Counted from the first letter of the stretch, positions 22,554 through 32,679 are shown. The stretch is DNA of 35,469 bases from Terribium retamae (GCF_022347545.1 NZ_JAKREW010000042.1:1-35469); one strand, 5' to 3'. Notes: generated from the sequence alone by a model not told the origin. Program-made: numbers and translations.

Positions 22554-23762
22554 ATGCAGCGCCTGACCGTTCTCGGCTCCACGGGCTCAGTCGGAGCGAG
22601 TACGCTCGATCTTGTGGCGCGCCACCGAGACCGCTTCTCCGTCTTCGCGCTGACGGCGCATGGCAACCTTGACAGGCTGTTCGAGCAATGCGTGACATTC
22701 CAGCCGCAAGTTGCCGTTGTCGCCGACGCCGAAAGAGCGGCGCAAATAGAAGTCCGGCTGCGCGGTGCCGGACTGCGAACGGAGGTCGCTCATGGCCGCC
22801 AAGCGCTGTGTGCGGCGGCCCGCGCATCGTCTTGCGACACCGTCGTGGCCGCCATTGTCGGGGCGGCGGGACTGCCGCCGATACTGGAGGCTGCGCGTTC
22901 GGCCAAGAAGATCCTGCTCGCGAACAAGGAAGCCCTGGTGATGTCCGGCGCTCTGTTGATGCGGACAGTAGCCTCGTCCGGTGCCACGCTGCTGCCCATA
23001 GACAGCGAGCACAACGCGATCTTCCAATGCTATCCGGTCGACCCGTACCTGCGAAGAGGCATATCCCGGCTCATTCTCACGGCTTCCGGCGGACCATTCC
23101 TGACACGCCCGCTGGAGAGCTTTGCCACCATCACGCCGGCTGAGGCATGCGCCCATCCTCGTTGGACGATGGGGCGTAAAATTTCGGTCGATTCAGCGAC
23201 GATGATGAACAAGGGACTGGAGGTGATCGAGGCACGCTGGTTATTCGACACGCCGGCATCGCGCATTGACATCCTGATCCATCCGCAAAGCATTGTTCAT
23301 TCGATGGTCACATACGCCGATCGATCTGTTCTGGCGCAACTTGGTCCCACCGACATGCGTGTTCCAATCGCCCACGCGCTGGCTTATCCGGAGCGCCTGG
23401 ATTCCGGGCTTGCGCCGCTGGACCTGGCCTCGATTGGCAGCCTGACTTTCGCACAGCCAGACCTGATCCGGTTTCCAAGCCTGGGACTCGCCCTGGCGGT
23501 GGCCAACGCCGATCAAGGCGCGGTCACGCTCAATGCCGCGAACGAGGTTGCGGTGGCTGCATTTCTTGACGGACATTTGCCGTTCACCGCAATCGCCAAG
23601 GTGGTGGAGAAGACGCTGGAGTTGCCGGAACCCGACATGCAGGACCTGGACAGTATCCTCGAGGGTGATCGCCTGGCCCGCGACTTTGCCGGCAAACTGG
23701 TCGAGATGAGCACCGGGGCTTCGCCGGCCACAGGATACGCACGGAAAAATGGTGGTTCTTGA
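22554..23762 (+). CDS. dxr: 1-Deoxy-D-xylulose-5-phosphate reductoisomerase
   Basis: A 402-residue NADPH-dependent enzyme that converts DXP to 2-C-methyl-D-erythritol 4-phosphate, the committed MEP step. Landmarks: N-terminal nucleotide motif LGSTGSVGAST, LLPIDSEHNAIFQC with the metal ligands, LTASGGPF, the flexible-loop region HPRWTMGRKISVDSATMMN, and IHPQSIVHSMV. Length and motif order are normal, so it should be active. It is the last gene of block 2, 58 bases after ispA, with a poor ribosome binding site. Having dxs and dxr in one operon with idi and ispA removes several usual limits on FPP supply. An IS630-type element sits 80 bases downstream. Confidence 0.95.
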   Translation: MQRLTVLGSTGSVGASTLDLVARHRDRFSVFALTAHGNLDRLFEQCVTFQPQVAVVADAERAAQIEVRLRGAGLRTEVAHGRQALCAAARASSCDTVVAAIVGAAGLPPILEAARSAKKILLANKEALVMSGALLMRTVASSGATLLPIDSEHNAIFQCYPVDPYLRRGISRLILTASGGPFLTRPLESFATITPAEACAHPRWTMGRKISVDSATMMNKGLEVIEARWLFDTPASRIDILIHPQSIVHSMVTYADRSVLAQLGPTDMRVPIAHALAYPERLDSGLAPLDLASIGSLTFAQPDLIRFPSLGLALAVANADQGAVTLNAANEVAVAAFLDGHLPFTAIAKVVEKTLELPEPDMQDLDSILEGDRLARDFAGKLVEMSTGASPATGYARKNGGS

Positions 23763-23842
23763 TACTGGCGAACGGGAAGACACCGCCACCAACAATCGTC
23801 CAACCAACCCACACCCTTTCCTATGCCAGGACCAAACATCTA

Positions 23843-24885
23843 GAGCACATCCTGTTTAATCTGGTTCGTACCCTGCAGCTTGGAAGTAGTTGGCGCATTC
23901 GGTTGGCGTGAACTGATCAAGGAGTGAGCCGACGGTGTCCCACAGAGCAGTGATTGCTCTCTCTGCCTTGGCGCGTAGAAGCGCCTTGAGTTTTGAGAAG
24001 GCACTCTCAATGGGGTTGAAGTCGGGACTATAGGGCGGCAGGAAGAGGAGGCTTGCACCGACGGCCTCGATCGCGTCGCGAACGCCGGCCGCCTTGTGGG
24101 CAGGCAAGTTGTCCATGACGACGATGTCACCCTTCGATAGGGTCGGGACCAGTACCTGCTCGACATAGGCCAGGAATACGTTGCCGTTCATGGCACCGTC
24201 GTAGACGAACGGGGTGGTCATGCCCGTCATCCGCAGCGCGCCGGTGAAAGTGGTGGTTTTCCAATGACCGTGCGGCACGCCCGCTCGGCAACGTTCGCCC
24301 CGTAGCGCACGACCGCGCAGTCGGGCCATCTTGGTTGACAATCCGGTTTCGTCGATGAACACCAGCTTTGCTGGATCGAGATCGAGTTGGCCATCGAACC
24401 ATGCGCGGCGGCGTTTCAGGATGTCGGGGCGGTCCTGCTCCAGTGCATGTGCGGACTTTTTTTGTATGTCCAGCCGTGACCGCGAAGCCAAGCACTCAAG
24501 GCGCTGCGGCTGATCTGCACTGACTGCTCGACTGAAAGCCGCTCCACCATCTCGTTCAGCGTGATGTCCTTGCGCTCGTTGATCAGCTCGACAATGAAAG
24601 CTTCATGCGCATCGATACTGGAAGCGCGGCGGCGGCCCTGCGGGCGTGGTGCCAACTCGCCGATCTTCGCCCGAGCAATCCAGCGGATGGCGCTCGATAC
24701 GCCCACTCCAAACCGCGCCGCCGCCTGGCGTGCCGACATGCCTTCGTCCGATGCCTTCAAGACCCGGGACCGAAGATCGCCGCTCAGTGCTCTTCCCATC
24801 ATCTACCTCCATTGAGATAGACTTTGAATCAGAACACGAGAGCGCCGTCTCATCACAATCGATTCATCGATCGCCGGACGTGCTC
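23843..24885 (-). mobile_element. Complete IS630-family insertion sequence
   Basis: The 1043-bp element has imperfect terminal inverted repeats: GAGCACATCCTG at the left end and GAGCACGTCCGG as the complement of the right end. It is flanked by duplicated TA at 23841-23842 and 24886-24887. Joining the flanks gives an ACATCTAGATGT palindrome, so insertion was into CTAG, the usual target type for this family. Both ends and the transposase frames are intact, which suggests a fairly recent insertion. Confidence 0.9.
23856..24802 (-). CDS. IS630-family transposase, two frames joined by -1 slippage
   Basis: The first frame (24802 to about 24416) encodes a paired helix-turn-helix region: LRSRVLKASDEGMSARQAAA, FGVGVSSAIRWI and LSAWLRGHGWTYKK. 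The second frame (to 23856) encodes the DDE catalytic part: LVFIDETGLSTKMARLRGRA, DIVVMDNLPAHKA, LLFLPPYSPDFNPIESAFSK. The frames overlap at an A7 run on the minus strand (complement of 24457-24463), where a -1 slip after TYKK leads into KSAHALEQDRPD. This is the known expression mode of many IS630 elements, so the gene is probably functional rather than broken. Confidence 0.9.
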
Positions 24886-24898
24886 TAGATGTCATTTC

Positions 24899-24942
24899 CA
24901 CGGAGCTTTGTCCGTGAGTTTTGAGATTGGCGGCTTTCCGCC
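24899..24942 (+). terminator. Hairpins between the IS630 element and the FN3 gene
   Basis: CACGGA (24899-24904) and TCCGTG (24911-24916) form a 6-bp stem followed on the plus strand by AGTTTT. GGCGG (24929-24933) and CCGCC (24938-24942) form a second small stem. The first could have terminated the dxr operon before the IS inserted; either might also end the minus-strand FN3 gene, though no T run follows on that side. Confidence 0.4.
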
Positions 24943-24958
24943 GAGTCGCCAAAGTCAA

Positions 24959-27900
24959 TCATTGCGCAGGTGCGATCTTGACATCGATCAATACTTCGGA
25001 CCGCCAATCTTGCTTGTACCAATCCCTTGCTGCGAGCCGAATGGTACCAGTGTAGATTTCGGATAGCTCTGGGACAACAGGGTACTCGATTCGCCACCCC
25101 GGAATCGCATTAGGACTCGTAGTGCAGTTGGCCGTGGAATTGATCGTCAATAAGCAATTAGCGGAAGCTAGCAGTCGCGAAGCAAGAAATGGAATTCTCC
25201 TTGTTCGACCCAATTGATCTCGGAGCGGAATACTCAACAGTGAGAAACCAAGTTGCAGTTGCACAAGGCTTGTAGGTCCCTGATCGGGCGATAGCGCAAC
25301 CAGGCCGATGTTTTTGGCTTCGGCATCTGCCAGAGTACCCACTATTGCACTTTTAGTGTCGGCAGTGAACTCCCATTCTTGGCGATTTGGAGCGGCATCC
25401 AGCGTACGCACATCCAGTTCATTTGATTCGGCAGCATACTTGTTGTCGCCGTTTTCTGGATACCAGGGCTTAACCTTGAATGCATAATTTTGGCCAGATG
25501 CCAAACCCATGATGTCTATATGGGAATCATTGGTGGTGGCGATCTCCGTACCGTTCTTGTAGACTTTATATGATACGTCCCCATCAGAGTACAAAGGGCT
25601 AGGCGCAGGACTCCATGAGAGCCCTATTCTTGAAGAGCCAATCTCAACAGCTTCAAGATTTCGCGCCACAGACGAGATTTCGACTGCGATGGCGATTTCG
25701 GCGCCCCATTCCTTGTCCTGCAGGCTTCTGGCTGCCAAACGGATAGTACCCCGCAAGCCACCTGCCAAATTCGGATTGTCTTCAGGAGCATACTTGATTT
25801 CCCATTCCGTTTGCGCACCTGCGCAATCCGAAGTGGAATTCAGTGCCAAATTCACGCATGATCCCTGATGTCGATAGCCACGAAATTTCACAACATTTAT
25901 TGTCCCTCTATTGTTCTTGACTGGAATAGCCAAAACGGAATATCCGGGCTTCTGGTCCGACAATAGCTTTGTTTCTCCCACTTTTTCGTCAAAGGCAACA
26001 AAGCCCAACCGCTCGGCGAAATGCTCACCAGTCAACAAGCCCTTGATCTCGCTTTGTTGATCAGGCGCGAATTTCCACGTCTTTTCATCCGTAGGGAAGG
26101 ACGGCAGGCGAACGGTCAAAATATCCGAGCGAGCAACGACATTTCGGGAATACAGGCCTTCCACACGAAACGTGTGGAGTTCCCCCCACGTCAGGCCTAT
26201 CAATCCACATCCATAATGAGCTGAGCACCTTACGGGGCCATTTCCATCGTAGAACAAGTGATATGTAATCCGTCTTTGTTCGTCCGGGTTCACCAGCAAT
26301 GGGTCCCAATAGAACCCGACGGTTCGAGCACGAACTTCAGGTATATGGAAGTTCTCGATACGAGATTGGATTTTGACATGGATGACGATCTCGGAGCGCC
26401 ACATCGTAATATCGGCATCTCTCCCCGAAAGGCGAATGACACCGTTGACGACACCGCGAAGTTCCGGATTGTCTTGGGGAACATATTTGATGTTCCAGGC
26501 TGTACGGTTGCCACCACAATTGGCAGTTGAGTTCAATGTGCCCGTCAGGCAGATGCCCTGGTTTCGATAGCCTCGGAACCAGACGAAGGTAGATCTTCCC
26601 TCGCCATCAAAAAGCGCGATGCGCAATCTGGAATAACCCAGCCGATAACCGGACAGCAGTTCGGCCGGACCTTGATCCGGATCGTAGACGACAAAGCCGA
26701 GATTCCTCGTCAAGCCGCCCTCGCCGTCATTCCCATCGATCGAACTCTCCGTGTCTTGCCAAATCATCCAGTCATGATGATCGGGTGCCTTGCTTAGTCC
26801 CTTGACGGGGAGCATCTTGGATGGCTCAGAACGTTCTCCGCGGTCGTCCTCGGCAATGACATGAATTCTATAGGCGTGCTCCGGCTCCAGTTCAGTCAGT
26901 GCAAACTCGGCGGTGTCGACTGTGTCGACCTCGACGTCATCCTTGTAGACATGGTACCTCGTCGTACCGACGGCATTGCGTGGCGGGTTCCATGCCAAAT
27001 TCACCGTGGTGACATCGCTCGAAACAATTCGCAGCCTGTCGGGTCTTTCGGGAGATCCCCGCTCGGTCTCATGGAGGAGTTCATCAGAAGCGGCTGACCG
27101 GTTTTGATCTTCGTCAACCGCTTTGACAAAAAAGGCATAGCGGGTCATTGGTTTCAGTTCATCGAAGGTGTGACTGGTCTGCCCAGCCCTGCGGGCTGTC
27201 AGTTTGCCATCCTTATAGATTTCATAGGTGATGTTCCCCGTTCCTCCTGATACCGGGTCCCATGCGATTGACAGACTTGTGTCTGTGACGGTGACGATCC
27301 GCAAGCCGGACGGTGCAGCCAGTGGCAACGATGACTCAGGATCGGTAAAGATACTGATTGTTCTTGACAGCGAAAGTTTTTGCCCGTTCCCATCGATCTC
27401 TTGCAAAGCGAACGTATAATGGGTGGCAGGAGAGAGATTTTCGATTTTGTAATGTGTCTGATTGGTTGTTTGAACAAGCTCCCGGTTCTTCAGGATACGA
27501 TACTGGGGTAACCGTTGCCCGGATGGTAACGGATCCCACGCCAGCGTGACACTATCATCATTCATTGCAGCCACGCGCAGATTGGGCAGATTGGAAGGTG
27601 TGCCTGGGCGAGCGGTGCGAACATCAACATTCGCCCAGTCGGAAGAGATGCCTTCGCTGTCTACAGCGCGCACACCCAGGGAATATTGCGTGTTCTGCTT
27701 CAGTCCTGTCACCGTAAATTGGGTAGCCTGAGTGAAATCGCCGACGGTTCCACTGCCATTTATTCGTATTTCATAGCGAATATCGCCCTGACTTTCCGTG
27801 CCTCCCCATGCCAGAGTTGCTCTTGTGTCGTCGACTTCGATGATCTGCACTGCCGGTGTGGTTGGGATTGGCGGAGGGAAGAAGCTCACTGCGGTCGAGG

Positions 27901-30900
27901 AACTTCGATTGCCGGACCAGTCTGTCGCATACAATGTTACCGTGTGACGATCGGCAATATCTTCAGACAGATAAGGTATAAAGGTTCCCGTTTCGTCAGT
28001 ATCGTTGCGAGCATTTTTGCCGGTTCCGGTTGCTGTCTCTATGACATACCAGGTCCCGCGCTCGGCGACAGGCCGATGATCCCAGGCTATTTCCACCCCG
28101 CTACGTGAGATGTTTTCGACTCTCAAATCCTTGGGAGCAGGAAGCGGAACCGTTCCCGCGCGGTGTTTGATTGGCAGTGAGGGAGAGGACCAATGAGCCT
28201 GAGAATCGTGCGCCTGAACCCTGAACGTGTAAAGTTTGTTGGGTTCGAGCTCTTCCAGTCTGTATTTTGTCCCACGTATGTTCCACGCGATGCGTTCGTC
28301 AGGAGCGCCCAGGTCATTTGTCAGGATATCATACCGGATTCCATCACTGGAATTGGCACCTTCATCCATCGATGGTTCCCAGGAAAGTTCAATACTGGCT
28401 TCATCAACCGCCACGACGGTGATGTCTTGCGGCTGCGTGACGACAGCATCTGTTTTGGCTGTCACGACAGCTGGATTGACCGATTCGTTGCCAACCGCAT
28501 CGAAAGCCCTGACCTTGAATTCGTACTGCGTGTTGGAACGCAGGCCCGTTATTGTGTAGCTCGTTGACGCGGTGGTCTCCACCTCGTGTTCGCCGGAAAA
28601 TATTCGGTACTCGAGCGGACCATCGCCGCCTGTCGAGGCATCCCATGCGAGACTGATGCTGCCGGCATCGTGACCGGTCACACGAGGGACGGGCGCGGTG
28701 ACCGGAATCATCGTCTTTTGGCTGATTACAGAGAAGTCTGATTGAAGACTGGAGACAGGATCGATTGCCCGAACCTTAAACGTATAGGTTTCGCCAAGTG
28801 TCAGTCCCGTTATCGCATAGCTGTTGCGACCTGTCGGGTCTTCGTCCAGATTGTCCTTGATGGGCACGGAATCATCATTCTTGAATATCTGATAGTGCCT
28901 GGTGCCACTGCCGCCAGCGGCATTGCCCCATTCAAGTGTGATGCGATCACGGTCTACACGGCTGACAAGCAGGTTTGCAGGCGGCAAAAGACGAGCAGCA
29001 GCCACCGTAACGCGATTGCTGGGCTCTGAATGGCGGTTCTTTCTGTCTCTGGCCCTGACATGGAAACTGTATTCGCGACCACCGACAAGTCCCGAAATGG
29101 TTGCGGTCTGATAGGTTGTCGTGACGACGCGCCCGCTTTGATCGAAAACATCATAGTGTATCGGCTTGGCGCCGTCTTCAGACACATTCCACGATACGAT
29201 GAACGTCGTTCCATCCGCCCCTTCGCTTGGTTTGACGGTGAAGTTCGCCGGTTGGTTTGGTGGGTAAGTATCCGTCGTCACCGTGATGGATGGGGCTTCT
29301 GCCGAGAGTTTGTCCTGCCCGTCTCGAGCCCGGACCGTCAGCTCATATCGTGTATCGGGAGCCAGATTGGCGAGCTTGAGATTCGTCGACGCCGTCCTCG
29401 CCAGCAGCGTTTCGTTGCCGTACGAATCGAGACTGCTGATCTCGTAGGTATAATTTCCATCGCCGCCGGAAGCGGGAGCCCAGCTTAGGGGAACATCGGT
29501 GACACCGATCGCGCCGCTGGTCTTGAATTCATTTGGACCAATTAGGGGCGGATAGCCGGAATTGAACCGCAATCTATCCGTGCTGCTCCGATTGTCCTTG
29601 CCATCGCGCGCCTCGATTCGAACCTCGTAGTCGGTGCCTGGCTCCAATCCTTGCAGCAGATGGGATATCCCAGACAAGATCGGAATTTGGACGATCTTGC
29701 CGAAGACCGCGTCCGAGCCAAGCTCGGCTTTGGCGATTTGGACTTCATAGGTGATCCCACCATAACCGCCCCTGGCTGGCTCCCAGGTCAACATCGTGTC
29801 CGGACTTCCCCACGGCTGCGACCGCAGATTCGATGGTGCAAGGAGGGGATCGTAGGATGTTTCCTGCGACATACTGAGTGACGGTTCGGATATATTTCCG
29901 GTACCGTCACGGCCGACCACATAATATCTGTACTCGGTGCCAGGAGAGAGATTGCGAACGGTATAGGATGTCGTTGCCAGTCCCTCGACGACGAGACCTT
30001 CCGGGCCCATCAGATCGTAGGAAATACCATCAAGGCCACCGCTGGCAGGCTGCCAGGCCAAGGTGATGCTCGTCTTGTCGTGCGCGGTCGCACGCAGGTT
30101 TGAAGCAGCGGCAATATCTTTCTTATATGGCCCGCAAAGCAGTCGCATGCCGTTGAGCGCGGTATCGTCATAACTGCCACGGTCCGGCTCGACCCGAGTG
30201 ATGAAGCCGATTGCGGCTTCGCCGACGGGGCACTTGAACGTCGGTGACCAGTTGCCCCACTGCGCCGCCGGCTCCACACCGAGCACGCGCCCCGCGTTGC
30301 GGCACACCATGCGCACATTGCCTGCCGCGGTGTCATCGTTCCCACCTTTCAGTCTAGGCTCTATCCGAATGCTGAAACCATTGACCGGCCCGTCGCTTTC
30401 GCTGCACAGCACAGGCCCATTGGTATGATCTTGCCAGGACGCCTCACGGCTGGTTATCGGAGATGCTCCCGCACTGCGGGAACAATAGAGCTGAACCGCG
30501 TTGAGTGCTGTGTCGTCCGTATTGCCCCGCGTCCGTTCGCTTTTCAAACGGAAGCCCCAGACGAATTGCCCGCTGGGGCAGTTTGAGGTATTGCTGGCCC
30601 AGTTTCCCCAATGGCCATCGCCAAGCGTTGAACGAGGGAAGACATTGGCTCCGCCAAAAAGGGGAGCATCTATATCGACGGACGAGACCTTTCCGGCAAT
30701 TTTCTCTCGAATGTTCTTTACAGCAACAAAATTGTTGCTCCAGCTTCTATCCAGATCGTCAATCGTGATTGGATTGCGGATATCCTGTTTGACATGGATC
30801 TCCGTGCAGCCGTCCTCGCATTCAGGATCGGGAACGTTCTTATTGTCGTGCAGGGTGACTTTGGTGCCTGCCTTTGCTTTCAGGATTCTGGCCGACTTCG

Positions 30901-32509
30901 CTGCATTGTTTTCGCAGCCTTCGTTCGCGCTTCCCTTGAAGCTGAAACTACGAGGGATTTTGAGATCGAGTGTGCAGGCGACACCTCCTGTCGCATTGTA
31001 GCCCTTATGAAGCACGATGCGGGAGTCCACGAAATTGTCCTCCGGCACATTCTGCTCGACGTGGATGACGCTCACGCTGCCATCGAGGCCGGTGTTTTTG
31101 ACATAGACGATGCGATAGTCCGGGTTGTCACTGAATTCCTTTTCGAAGGTATCGACGACAACCGAGCGAGCCAAGGAAATGTCCCGCTTCACATAGATAG
31201 TTGCGTAGTCATCGCTGTAATTCTCTGAACGATCATCAAGCAGGGTGATTTGCGTTCCCTTCTTGACACCCGTCATGAGCAGAGATTTAGCGGTGTTCTT
31301 ATTACAGCTCATTTCTTTTAAACGAAGATAATAATTTCGGCCTGCCGGCAGCGCACAAATAACCTCTTTATGCATATTCGCGTTTCTGCTGTTGAAGAAG
31401 TATATTCCACCCATCGTTTGCGTCGCAGCAAAGGTTATCAAATCCGTCGTACTTTGTTTGTAATGGTCGATCGCAATATAATTTGGCTGGCGATACGTTC
31501 CTGAATCGCCGGCTGCCAGTCCATATTTCGTATTTGCTTCTTTGCAATATTTGTAGACACGGCGATAGAGTTTGGACATGTCATTGTCGACGCTGGCAGC
31601 GTCGGGAGCGAAGCCCAAAGCACTATGGAACTGGTTCATGACAAAAAGACGCTTCCAGTCCCCAATCAAGGTTTCGTTGAAATACTCACCGGGCGGAGCG
31701 TATTGCGGCTGGCCCGGGTTGACTGCTTCCGGGCCAAGCCCACCACTACCACCCCAGCGGGACGTGCAATCCCAGTCGTGGGTGAATATCGCGATTCCGA
31801 GATCATATTTATTCTCAACAGACCAGTGTTGGTCATAAAGCAGAAAGAATTCCTTACCTCTCACATTGTATTTTTTTGAACTTTCCGATCTTTGATCAAG
31901 TATTATAATCCTTCGACCACTCTCTATTATCTGCCGCAAAGTGGGCCAGCTGCCGCCAGAATACAATGAATTCCTCGAGTCCGTGAACAACATTGGATTG
32001 AAAATATAACTTTCAATTTCAGGAACACTATTGAATGCCTTTTCAATATTTTCCGCGGAGACATAATTCTCAAGATGCAAAGTGATTACCGCATCTGGAT
32101 TGTTTTTCAGAAATGGAATGAAAGTATTCTTCAGTGCATCGGAGAATTTCTGCCCATTGCTGCCTCTGTTATCGCATTCTTCCATCGGCGGAATTGGATG
32201 GCACAAATACACCTCATTATCGGGAAGCAGGCCTGGATGGAGATCGAGCATGAAGCCGCGCATCCCCCGGTTCAATTGATCGCCCATGTCTCCTTGATAG
32301 GCATTGTGTACGGTGATCCAGCTGTATTCGTTGAACGGCTTGCTGAAATCCGTGATGTAGGGGGCGGTCTCGGACGCGTCGCTCTTTGGCGTCAAAAACG
32401 TGCCTGGTTCGGCCTGCCAGCTCCGATCGGCACGGGCTGGCGCCATCGACACAAGCACCAGCAGGAAAACCGTGTGAAGGAGAACAAGCTGCCTGGCGAT
32501 TACAAACAT
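24959..32509 (-). CDS. Giant exported PI-PLC-like / VMO-I-like / fibronectin type III protein
   Basis: A 2516-residue protein. Residues 1-27 are a signal peptide (hydrophobic LLHTVFLLVLVSM, cleavage after ARA). Residues 60-400 resemble the PI-PLC X domain: VHNAY (H68), MRGFMLDLHP, LCHP (H104) and VITLHLENYV, so both candidate catalytic His are present. Two related beta-rich repeats follow (400-620). About 630-795 holds three VMO-I-like repeats with the GNW...CP.G...GF...E...DDTA.N...L.C pattern. From about 803 to 1906 there are twelve fibronectin type III modules (conserved Leu-Trp and Tyr-x-Phe/Val strands), then three copies of an unassigned 130-residue module alternating with two more FN3 modules. 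The likely location is cell surface or secreted; phosphodiesterase activity on a lipid or glycan-linked substrate is an inference. ATG 32509 has GGAG 7 bases upstream; an upstream in-frame start would bury the signal peptide. Confidence 0.85.
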   Translation of the reverse strand: MFVIARQLVLLHTVFLLVLVSMAPARADRSWQAEPGTFLTPKSDASETAPYITDFSKPFNEYSWITVHNAYQGDMGDQLNRGMRGFMLDLHPGLLPDNEVYLCHPIPPMEECDNRGSNGQKFSDALKNTFIPFLKNNPDAVITLHLENYVSAENIEKAFNSVPEIESYIFNPMLFTDSRNSLYSGGSWPTLRQIIESGRRIIILDQRSESSKKYNVRGKEFFLLYDQHWSVENKYDLGIAIFTHDWDCTSRWGGSGGLGPEAVNPGQPQYAPPGEYFNETLIGDWKRLFVMNQFHSALGFAPDAASVDNDMSKLYRRVYKYCKEANTKYGLAAGDSGTYRQPNYIAIDHYKQSTTDLITFAATQTMGGIYFFNSRNANMHKEVICALPAGRNYYLRLKEMSCNKNTAKSLLMTGVKKGTQITLLDDRSENYSDDYATIYVKRDISLARSVVVDTFEKEFSDNPDYRIVYVKNTGLDGSVSVIHVEQNVPEDNFVDSRIVLHKGYNATGGVACTLDLKIPRSFSFKGSANEGCENNAAKSARILKAKAGTKVTLHDNKNVPDPECEDGCTEIHVKQDIRNPITIDDLDRSWSNNFVAVKNIREKIAGKVSSVDIDAPLFGGANVFPRSTLGDGHWGNWASNTSNCPSGQFVWGFRLKSERTRGNTDDTALNAVQLYCSRSAGASPITSREASWQDHTNGPVLCSESDGPVNGFSIRIEPRLKGGNDDTAAGNVRMVCRNAGRVLGVEPAAQWGNWSPTFKCPVGEAAIGFITRVEPDRGSYDDTALNGMRLLCGPYKKDIAAASNLRATAHDKTSITLAWQPASGGLDGISYDLMGPEGLVVEGLATTSYTVRNLSPGTEYRYYVVGRDGTGNISEPSLSMSQETSYDPLLAPSNLRSQPWGSPDTMLTWEPARGGYGGITYEVQIAKAELGSDAVFGKIVQIPILSGISHLLQGLEPGTDYEVRIEARDGKDNRSSTDRLRFNSGYPPLIGPNEFKTSGAIGVTDVPLSWAPASGGDGNYTYEISSLDSYGNETLLARTASTNLKLANLAPDTRYELTVRARDGQDKLSAEAPSITVTTDTYPPNQPANFTVKPSEGADGTTFIVSWNVSEDGAKPIHYDVFDQSGRVVTTTYQTATISGLVGGREYSFHVRARDRKNRHSEPSNRVTVAAARLLPPANLLVSRVDRDRITLEWGNAAGGSGTRHYQIFKNDDSVPIKDNLDEDPTGRNSYAITGLTLGETYTFKVRAIDPVSSLQSDFSVISQKTMIPVTAPVPRVTGHDAGSISLAWDASTGGDGPLEYRIFSGEHEVETTASTSYTITGLRSNTQYEFKVRAFDAVGNESVNPAVVTAKTDAVVTQPQDITVVAVDEASIELSWEPSMDEGANSSDGIRYDILTNDLGAPDERIAWNIRGTKYRLEELEPNKLYTFRVQAHDSQAHWSSPSLPIKHRAGTVPLPAPKDLRVENISRSGVEIAWDHRPVAERGTWYVIETATGTGKNARNDTDETGTFIPYLSEDIADRHTVTLYATDWSGNRSSSTAVSFFPPPIPTTPAVQIIEVDDTRATLAWGGTESQGDIRYEIRINGSGTVGDFTQATQFTVTGLKQNTQYSLGVRAVDSEGISSDWANVDVRTARPGTPSNLPNLRVAAMNDDSVTLAWDPLPSGQRLPQYRILKNRELVQTTNQTHYKIENLSPATHYTFALQEIDGNGQKLSLSRTISIFTDPESSLPLAAPSGLRIVTVTDTSLSIAWDPVSGGTGNITYEIYKDGKLTARRAGQTSHTFDELKPMTRYAFFVKAVDEDQNRSAASDELLHETERGSPERPDRLRIVSSDVTTVNLAWNPPRNAVGTTRYHVYKDDVEVDTVDTAEFALTELEPEHAYRIHVIAEDDRGERSEPSKMLPVKGLSKAPDHHDWMIWQDTESSIDGNDGEGGLTRNLGFVVYDPDQGPAELLSGYRLGYSRLRIALFDGEGRSTFVWFRGYRNQGICLTGTLNSTANCGGNRTAWNIKYVPQDNPELRGVVNGVIRLSGRDADITMWRSEIVIHVKIQSRIENFHIPEVRARTVGFYWDPLLVNPDEQRRITYHLFYDGNGPVRCSAHYGCGLIGLTWGELHTFRVEGLYSRNVVARSDILTVRLPSFPTDEKTWKFAPDQQSEIKGLLTGEHFAERLGFVAFDEKVGETKLLSDQKPGYSVLAIPVKNNRGTINVVKFRGYRHQGSCVNLALNSTSDCAGAQTEWEIKYAPEDNPNLAGGLRGTIRLAARSLQDKEWGAEIAIAVEISSVARNLEAVEIGSSRIGLSWSPAPSPLYSDGDVSYKVYKNGTEIATTNDSHIDIMGLASGQNYAFKVKPWYPENGDNKYAAESNELDVRTLDAAPNRQEWEFTADTKSAIVGTLADAEAKNIGLVALSPDQGPTSLVQLQLGFSLLSIPLRDQLGRTRRIPFLASRLLASANCLLTINSTANCTTSPNAIPGWRIEYPVVPELSEIYTGTIRLAARDWYKQDWRSEVLIDVKIAPAQ

Positions 32510-32679
32510 CCCACGACTCCATTCGAAAACCGTGTTAAAACCAACTGATAATGCAAACTCCAAAGTTCTGGTGCGAGAGCGACAAGGCGCTTGGTTCCAA
32601 GCGAGAGCGGTCAGCCGTCAGCTCAATGGGGGCGGCAGATCGCAACTGGTCCTAGTCTGACTCTTCGACTCGACAAAAT

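Noticed and set aside
24416..24802. Transposase inactivated by a frameshift
   Set aside because: The frame change lies on an A7 run at the usual place for programmed -1 slippage in IS630 elements, and all catalytic segments are intact.
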